NCBI GenBank assembly: GCA_033764265.1
Contig: JANRJB010000152.1
Location: 1 to 18,307 of the forward strand
Length of the DNA: 18,307 nt
Direction of reading: 5' to 3'
Origin: VGEM01 sp033764265
Lineage (GTDB): Bacteria > Pseudomonadota > Alphaproteobacteria > Rhodospirillales > Rhodospirillaceae
Part shown: piece after piece, positions 14,677 to 18,307 of the stretch
Numbering within the stretch: position 1 is the stretch's first letter
How the letters are laid out: every line of letters begins with the position of its first letter
Notes under the pieces: model-generated
Database searches by the model: none
Told to the model about the DNA's origin: nothing
Seen by the model: only the letters and a program-made list of their open reading frames with translations
Made by a program: the position numbers and the translations under genes

Positions 14677-15606
14677 ATGACAAACCCAACGCACCTTCAA
14701 TTGTCCCGCCGGCTGGCCATCGCCGCCGCCGGAGCGGCCGTGACCGCGTCGTCGGCCGATGCTCAATCAGTTTCAACCGCAGCGGAGACCGCCATGACCC
14801 AGGCGAAACTCAAGCGGGCGTACGCCGACGGGCCTTACGGCCAAATTCACTATCGCGCCGTTCGCGGCGCTGAGTCCGGCAAGACCCCGCTCGTGTGCCT
14901 GCATGCCAGCCCATTGTCCGGCATCGTCTACGAGAATTGGATCGCCGAAATGGGCAAGGATCGCGACTGCTTCGCCCCTGACACGCCCGGCTTCGGCAAT
15001 TCCGATGCCCCGCCGGCGCCGGTCGAGATTCCCGATTTTGCCCGCGCCATCATCCGATTCATGGACGAGATCGGCGTGCGACAGGCCGATGTCATGGGCT
15101 ATCACACCGGTTCGTTCACCAGCGTCGAACTGGCGCGCAGCTACCCGGACCGCATCCGCAAGGTCGTGCTGATTTCCGCGCCGATCTTCAACGAGCAGGA
15201 GTTGGCCGATTACCGGAAGAATATCGTCAACCGGCCGACGCCGACTTTCGAAGCGATGCTGGCTCAGTCACTCGATGGGTGGCGCAAGAACGGCCGCGGC
15301 TGGTTCACCGACATGCCGGAAGATCGCTACATCGACATGCGGCTGGAGAGCATGCGCCGCTTCCGCACCACGTCGTGGGGGTTCCGGGCGGCATTCAATC
15401 ACGACCTGGCGAAGGCGCTGTCCGAAACGCGCCAGCCGGTCTTGGTTTTGAATCCTCAGGACGACCTGTGGGAACAGACCCCGCGCGCCAAGCCCTACCT
15501 CAACGCCCAAAGCCGCGTGCACGACCTGCCGGGTTGGACGCACGGCATGATGGATGCCCACACCGCGGAACTGGCCGCGATCGTGCGGCAATTCCTCGAC
15601 GGCTGA
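14677..15606 (+). CDS. Tat-exported alpha/beta hydrolase with GYHTGS elbow
   Basis: The 309-residue single-domain alpha/beta-hydrolase-fold protein starts with a twin-arginine-type signal (SRRLAIAAAGAAVTASS, R11-R12, end near DAQ). Fold markers are CLHASPLSG, APDTPGFGNSD, the elbow GYHTGS (141-146), an acidic pair D262-D263 in NPQDDLW, and H289 in PGWTHG. The expected nucleophile position holds H143, not Ser, Asp or Cys, so a standard esterase mechanism is doubtful. It resembles domain 1 of the minus-strand double hydrolase in the LHASP, DTPG and T-G elbow motifs, so the two are probably paralogues. It starts 28 bases after the kinase gene with a GGAAAG upstream, and ends 65 bases before dnaE. 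The substrate is unknown. Confidence 0.88.
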   Translation: MTNPTHLQLSRRLAIAAAGAAVTASSADAQSVSTAAETAMTQAKLKRAYADGPYGQIHYRAVRGAESGKTPLVCLHASPLSGIVYENWIAEMGKDRDCFAPDTPGFGNSDAPPAPVEIPDFARAIIRFMDEIGVRQADVMGYHTGSFTSVELARSYPDRIRKVVLISAPIFNEQELADYRKNIVNRPTPTFEAMLAQSLDGWRKNGRGWFTDMPEDRYIDMRLESMRRFRTTSWGFRAAFNHDLAKALSETRQPVLVLNPQDDLWEQTPRAKPYLNAQSRVHDLPGWTHGMMDAHTAELAAIVRQFLDG

Positions 15607-15612
15607 AGCCGC

Positions 15613-15621
15613 TGTGGATAA
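15613..15621 (-). promoter_or_regulatory. Perfect DnaA-box 9-mer upstream of dnaE
   Basis: The sequence TGTGGATAA is the exact reverse complement of the consensus DnaA box TTATCCACA. It sits 51 bases before the dnaE start codon, in a 65-base gene-free spacer. A single box could allow DnaA to modulate dnaE transcription. A chance match in a window this size is also possible (about one in seven in random sequence of even composition), and no second box lies beside it. Confidence 0.35.
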
Positions 15622-15671
15622 CCGGCGCGAAAGCGCTGACAGCGGCGGCGCACTCGTGAAATAGTCGGGTC

Positions 15672-18307
15672 ATGCCCGACGAAGCAAAGTCAATCGCACC
15701 GACGTCGCCGTCCGCCACGGTCGCATGCGCCCCGTTCGTGCATCTGCGCGTGCACTCGGCCTATTCGATGGCCGAGGGCGCCATCAAGATCGCCAAGTTG
15801 GCCGACCTGTGCGCGGCCCAGTCCATGCCCGCCGTAGCGCTGACTGACACGCGCAATCTGTTCGGCGCGCTTGAATTCTCGCAGGCCTGCGTCAAGGCCG
15901 GCGTGCAGCCGATCATCGGCTGCCAGATCGCCGTGCGGCGCGACGATGCCGCCGCAACCCCGCACGCGCCGGGGCGCGTGCCCGAACCCGATGCCCTGGT
16001 GCTGCTGGTTCAGAACGAAGCTGGATACTTGAATCTGCTCAAACTGGTCAGCATCGCGTTTCTGGGCACGTCCGCGGGCGAGACGCCGCAAGTGTCGTGG
16101 ACCGAGGTGGCCCAGCATGCCGAGGGCCTGATTGCGCTGACCGCCGGACCCGCCGGAACGGTGGGCCGGCACCTGCTCGACGGACAGCGCGACAAGGCCG
16201 AGGCTGCGCTGCGCCGTCTGGCCGAGATTTTTCCCGGCCGGGTTTATGTCGAGATCATGCGCCATGGCATGTCGGCCGAGGACCGCATCGAAGCGGCGCT
16301 GGTCGACTTCGCCTATGCGCTCGACCTGCCGCTGGTGGCGACCAACGATGTGTTTTTTGCCGACGCCGGCATGTACCAGGCCCACGACGCGCTGTTGTGC
16401 ATCGCCGACAAGTCGTTCGTCTCGGTGCATAACCGTCGCCGCCTGACGCCGCACCACCGCTTCAAGAGCGCGGCGGAAATGGTCGAACTGTTCGCCGATC
16501 TGCCCGAAGCGGTGACCAATACGCTGATCGTCGCCCGGCGCTGCGCCTTCATGGTGCAGGAACGCAAGCCGATCCTGCCGCAGCTGCCCAACACGGGCGA
16601 CCGGACCGAAGCCGAGGTCCTGCGCGAGGCGTCCGCCGCCGGCCTCGAACGGCGCCTGGCGCGCCAGGTGTTCACGCCCGACATGGACCCGGCCGCACGC
16701 GAGGCGGCCGCCAAGCCCTACCGCGAGCGGCTGGTGTACGAGTTGGACGTGATCGTGAAGATGGGCTTCGCGGGCTATTTCATGATCGTGGCCGACTTCA
16801 TTCAGTGGGCCAAGCAGCACGACATTCCGGTGGGCCCCGGGCGCGGGTCCGGCGCCGGATCGGTGGTGGCGTGGGCGTTGACCATCACCGACCTGGACCC
16901 GTTGCGCTTTAATCTCCTGTTCGAGCGGTTCCTGAACCCCGAACGCGTATCGATGCCCGACTTCGATATCGACTTCTGCCAGGACCGGCGCGACGAGGTG
17001 ATCCGCTACGTGCAGGAGGCCTATGGCCGCGACCGCGTCGCACAGATCATTACCTTCGGCAAATTGCAGGCCCGCGCTGTGCTGCGCGGCGTCGGGCGCG
17101 TGCTGGAGATGCCGCTCGGATATGTCGATAAAATCTGCAAACTGGTGCCGAACAATCCCGCCGCCCCGGTCACGCTGCAACAGGCGATCGACGCCGATCC
17201 CGAATTGCAGCGGCTGCGCGACGCCGACGATTCGGTGCGCCAGCTGTTCGACATTTCGCTGAAGCTGGAGGGCCTGTACGCCCACGCCTCGACGCACGCC
17301 GCCGGCGTGGTGATCGGCGACCGCCCGCTCGACCAGCTTGTGCCGCTGTACCGCGATCCCGGTTCGGACATGCCGGTGACGCAGTTCAACATGAAGCACG
17401 TCGAGCAGGCCGGACTGGTCAAGTTCGATTTTCTCGGCCTGAAGACGCTGACCGTACTCGACCAGGCGGTCAAGCTATTGGCCAAACGCGGCATCGTCAT
17501 CGACCTGCTCGACCTGCCGCTCGACGACCGCCGGACGTATGAACTTCTGATCAAGGCCGACACGGCGGGCGTGTTCCAGCTGGAAAGCTCGGGCATGCGC
17601 GACGTGCTGCGCAAGCTGAAACCCGACGTATTCGAGGACATCATCGCCGTGGTCGCGCTCTACCGGCCCGGCCCGATGGACAACATCGAAAGCTTCATCA
17701 ACCGCAAGCACGGCAAGGAACCGATCGAGTACCTGCATCCGGCCCTGGAGCCGATCCTGAAGGAAACCTACGGGATCATGGTCTACCAGGAGCAGGTGAT
17801 GCAGGCCGCGCAGGTGCTGGCCGGCTACTCGCTCGGCAGCGCCGACCTGTTGCGCCGTGCGATGGGCAAGAAGATCAAGTCCGAGATGGACGCCCAGCGC
17901 GAAACGTTCATCGCCGGCGCCGGGGCGCGCGGCATCGGCCGCGCCAAGGCCAGCGAGATCTTCGACACGATCGACAAGTTCGCCGGCTACGGCTTCAACA
18001 AGTCGCACGCCGCGGCCTATGCCCTGGTGGCGTTCCAGACCGCCTATCTGAAAGCCAATCACGCGGTCGAGTTCATGGCCGCGTCCATGACGCTCGACCT
18101 CGGCAATACCGACAAGCTGGCGTCGTTCCGCGGCGAGTGCGCGCGGCTCGGCATCCCCATCCTGCCGCCTGACGTGAACAAGTCCGAAACCGTGTTCGCG
18201 GTGGAAGACGGCGCCATCCGCTACGCGTTGGCCGCGGTGCGCAACGTCGGCGCCGGGGCGATGCAGGCGATGGTCGCCGAGCGGGCCCGGACCGGCGCGT
18301 TCAAGTC
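15672..18307 (+). CDS. dnaE: DNA polymerase III alpha subunit, 5' part (3' end outside window)
   Basis: DnaE is the catalytic subunit of the replicative polymerase. About 878 residues are visible and the frame is open at the window edge; DnaE proteins are usually about 1150. The N-terminal PHP domain begins FVHLRVHSAYS. As in E. coli, Arg replaces the first His of the H-x-H metal pair, so the PHP domain is probably not a proofreading nuclease. The palm has GPGRGSGAGS (388-397), PDFDIDF (429-435, catalytic D432 and D434) and the third Asp D586 in KFDFLGL. Helix-hairpin-helix-type sequence follows GYGFNKSHAAAYALV. ATG 15672 is the first start after an in-frame TGA at 15657, but its ribosome binding site is weak. 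Confidence 0.96.
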   Translation, partial: MPDEAKSIAPTSPSATVACAPFVHLRVHSAYSMAEGAIKIAKLADLCAAQSMPAVALTDTRNLFGALEFSQACVKAGVQPIIGCQIAVRRDDAAATPHAPGRVPEPDALVLLVQNEAGYLNLLKLVSIAFLGTSAGETPQVSWTEVAQHAEGLIALTAGPAGTVGRHLLDGQRDKAEAALRRLAEIFPGRVYVEIMRHGMSAEDRIEAALVDFAYALDLPLVATNDVFFADAGMYQAHDALLCIADKSFVSVHNRRRLTPHHRFKSAAEMVELFADLPEAVTNTLIVARRCAFMVQERKPILPQLPNTGDRTEAEVLREASAAGLERRLARQVFTPDMDPAAREAAAKPYRERLVYELDVIVKMGFAGYFMIVADFIQWAKQHDIPVGPGRGSGAGSVVAWALTITDLDPLRFNLLFERFLNPERVSMPDFDIDFCQDRRDEVIRYVQEAYGRDRVAQIITFGKLQARAVLRGVGRVLEMPLGYVDKICKLVPNNPAAPVTLQQAIDADPELQRLRDADDSVRQLFDISLKLEGLYAHASTHAAGVVIGDRPLDQLVPLYRDPGSDMPVTQFNMKHVEQAGLVKFDFLGLKTLTVLDQAVKLLAKRGIVIDLLDLPLDDRRTYELLIKADTAGVFQLESSGMRDVLRKLKPDVFEDIIAVVALYRPGPMDNIESFINRKHGKEPIEYLHPALEPILKETYGIMVYQEQVMQAAQVLAGYSLGSADLLRRAMGKKIKSEMDAQRETFIAGAGARGIGRAKASEIFDTIDKFAGYGFNKSHAAAYALVAFQTAYLKANHAVEFMAASMTLDLGNTDKLASFRGECARLGIPILPPDVNKSETVFAVEDGAIRYALAAVRNVGAGAMQAMVAERARTGAFK

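Noticed and set aside
15690..17399. Long minus-strand open frame opposite dnaE
   Set aside because: The + strand encodes dnaE with PHP and polymerase catalytic motifs; the minus frame is a shadow of GC-rich codons.
1..18307. CRISPR arrays, tRNA or rRNA genes, insertion sequences, toxin-antitoxin or phage genes
   Set aside because: No regularly spaced repeats, tRNA-like cloverleaf, transposase or integrase motifs, or paired small toxin-like genes were recognised on reading through the window.

Overview
The window looks like a GC-rich alphaproteobacterial chromosome, probably Rhodospirillales-like or a related environmental lineage. This rests on gene content and order: coaX, rnj (ribonuclease J), mce, proS, lolC/E, lolD and dnaE all on the + strand is a familiar alphaproteobacterial block, and the prolyl-tRNA synthetase is the short type without the full editing insertion found in that class. 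No taxonomic marker such as rRNA is present, so the lineage assignment is an inference.

Layout. 1-2305: the 3' part of coaX and rnj, joined by a GTGA stop/start overlap. 2306-2540: a noncoding stretch with two GC-rich hairpins that resemble the dispersed palindromic intergenic repeats of alphaproteobacteria. 2541-3832: mce, translationally coupled to a secreted e(P4)-type acid phosphatase that ends in a strong hairpin. 3833-4123: a convergent intergenic region with a sharply AT-rich core. 4124-8691: a tight minus-strand operon, read from 8691 down to 4124, encoding two exported metal-dependent amidohydrolases and a Tat-exported protein made of two fused alpha/beta-hydrolase domains. 8692-8913: a divergent promoter region with several inverted repeats. 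8914-10724: two secreted or membrane proteins of unknown function. 10826-14648: proS, lolC/E, lolD and a FlaR-like P-loop kinase, closely spaced or overlapping. 14677-15606: another Tat-exported alpha/beta hydrolase. 15672 to the end: dnaE, cut by the window edge.

How the genes work together. The core block covers CoA synthesis, RNA decay, propionyl/methylmalonyl-CoA metabolism, proline tRNA charging, lipoprotein sorting and DNA replication. About 7 kb between the phosphatase and proS appears to be an accessory insertion: a periplasmic hydrolytic module (amidohydrolase, amidohydrolase, double hydrolase) whose substrate cannot be read from the sequence. The most unusual observation is that all three alpha/beta-hydrolase domains in the window lack a Ser, Cys or Asp at the expected nucleophile position. 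Tyr, Gly and His stand there instead. These proteins are therefore either non-canonical enzymes or binding proteins on a hydrolase fold.

No tRNA, rRNA, CRISPR array, transposase or integrase was recognised.
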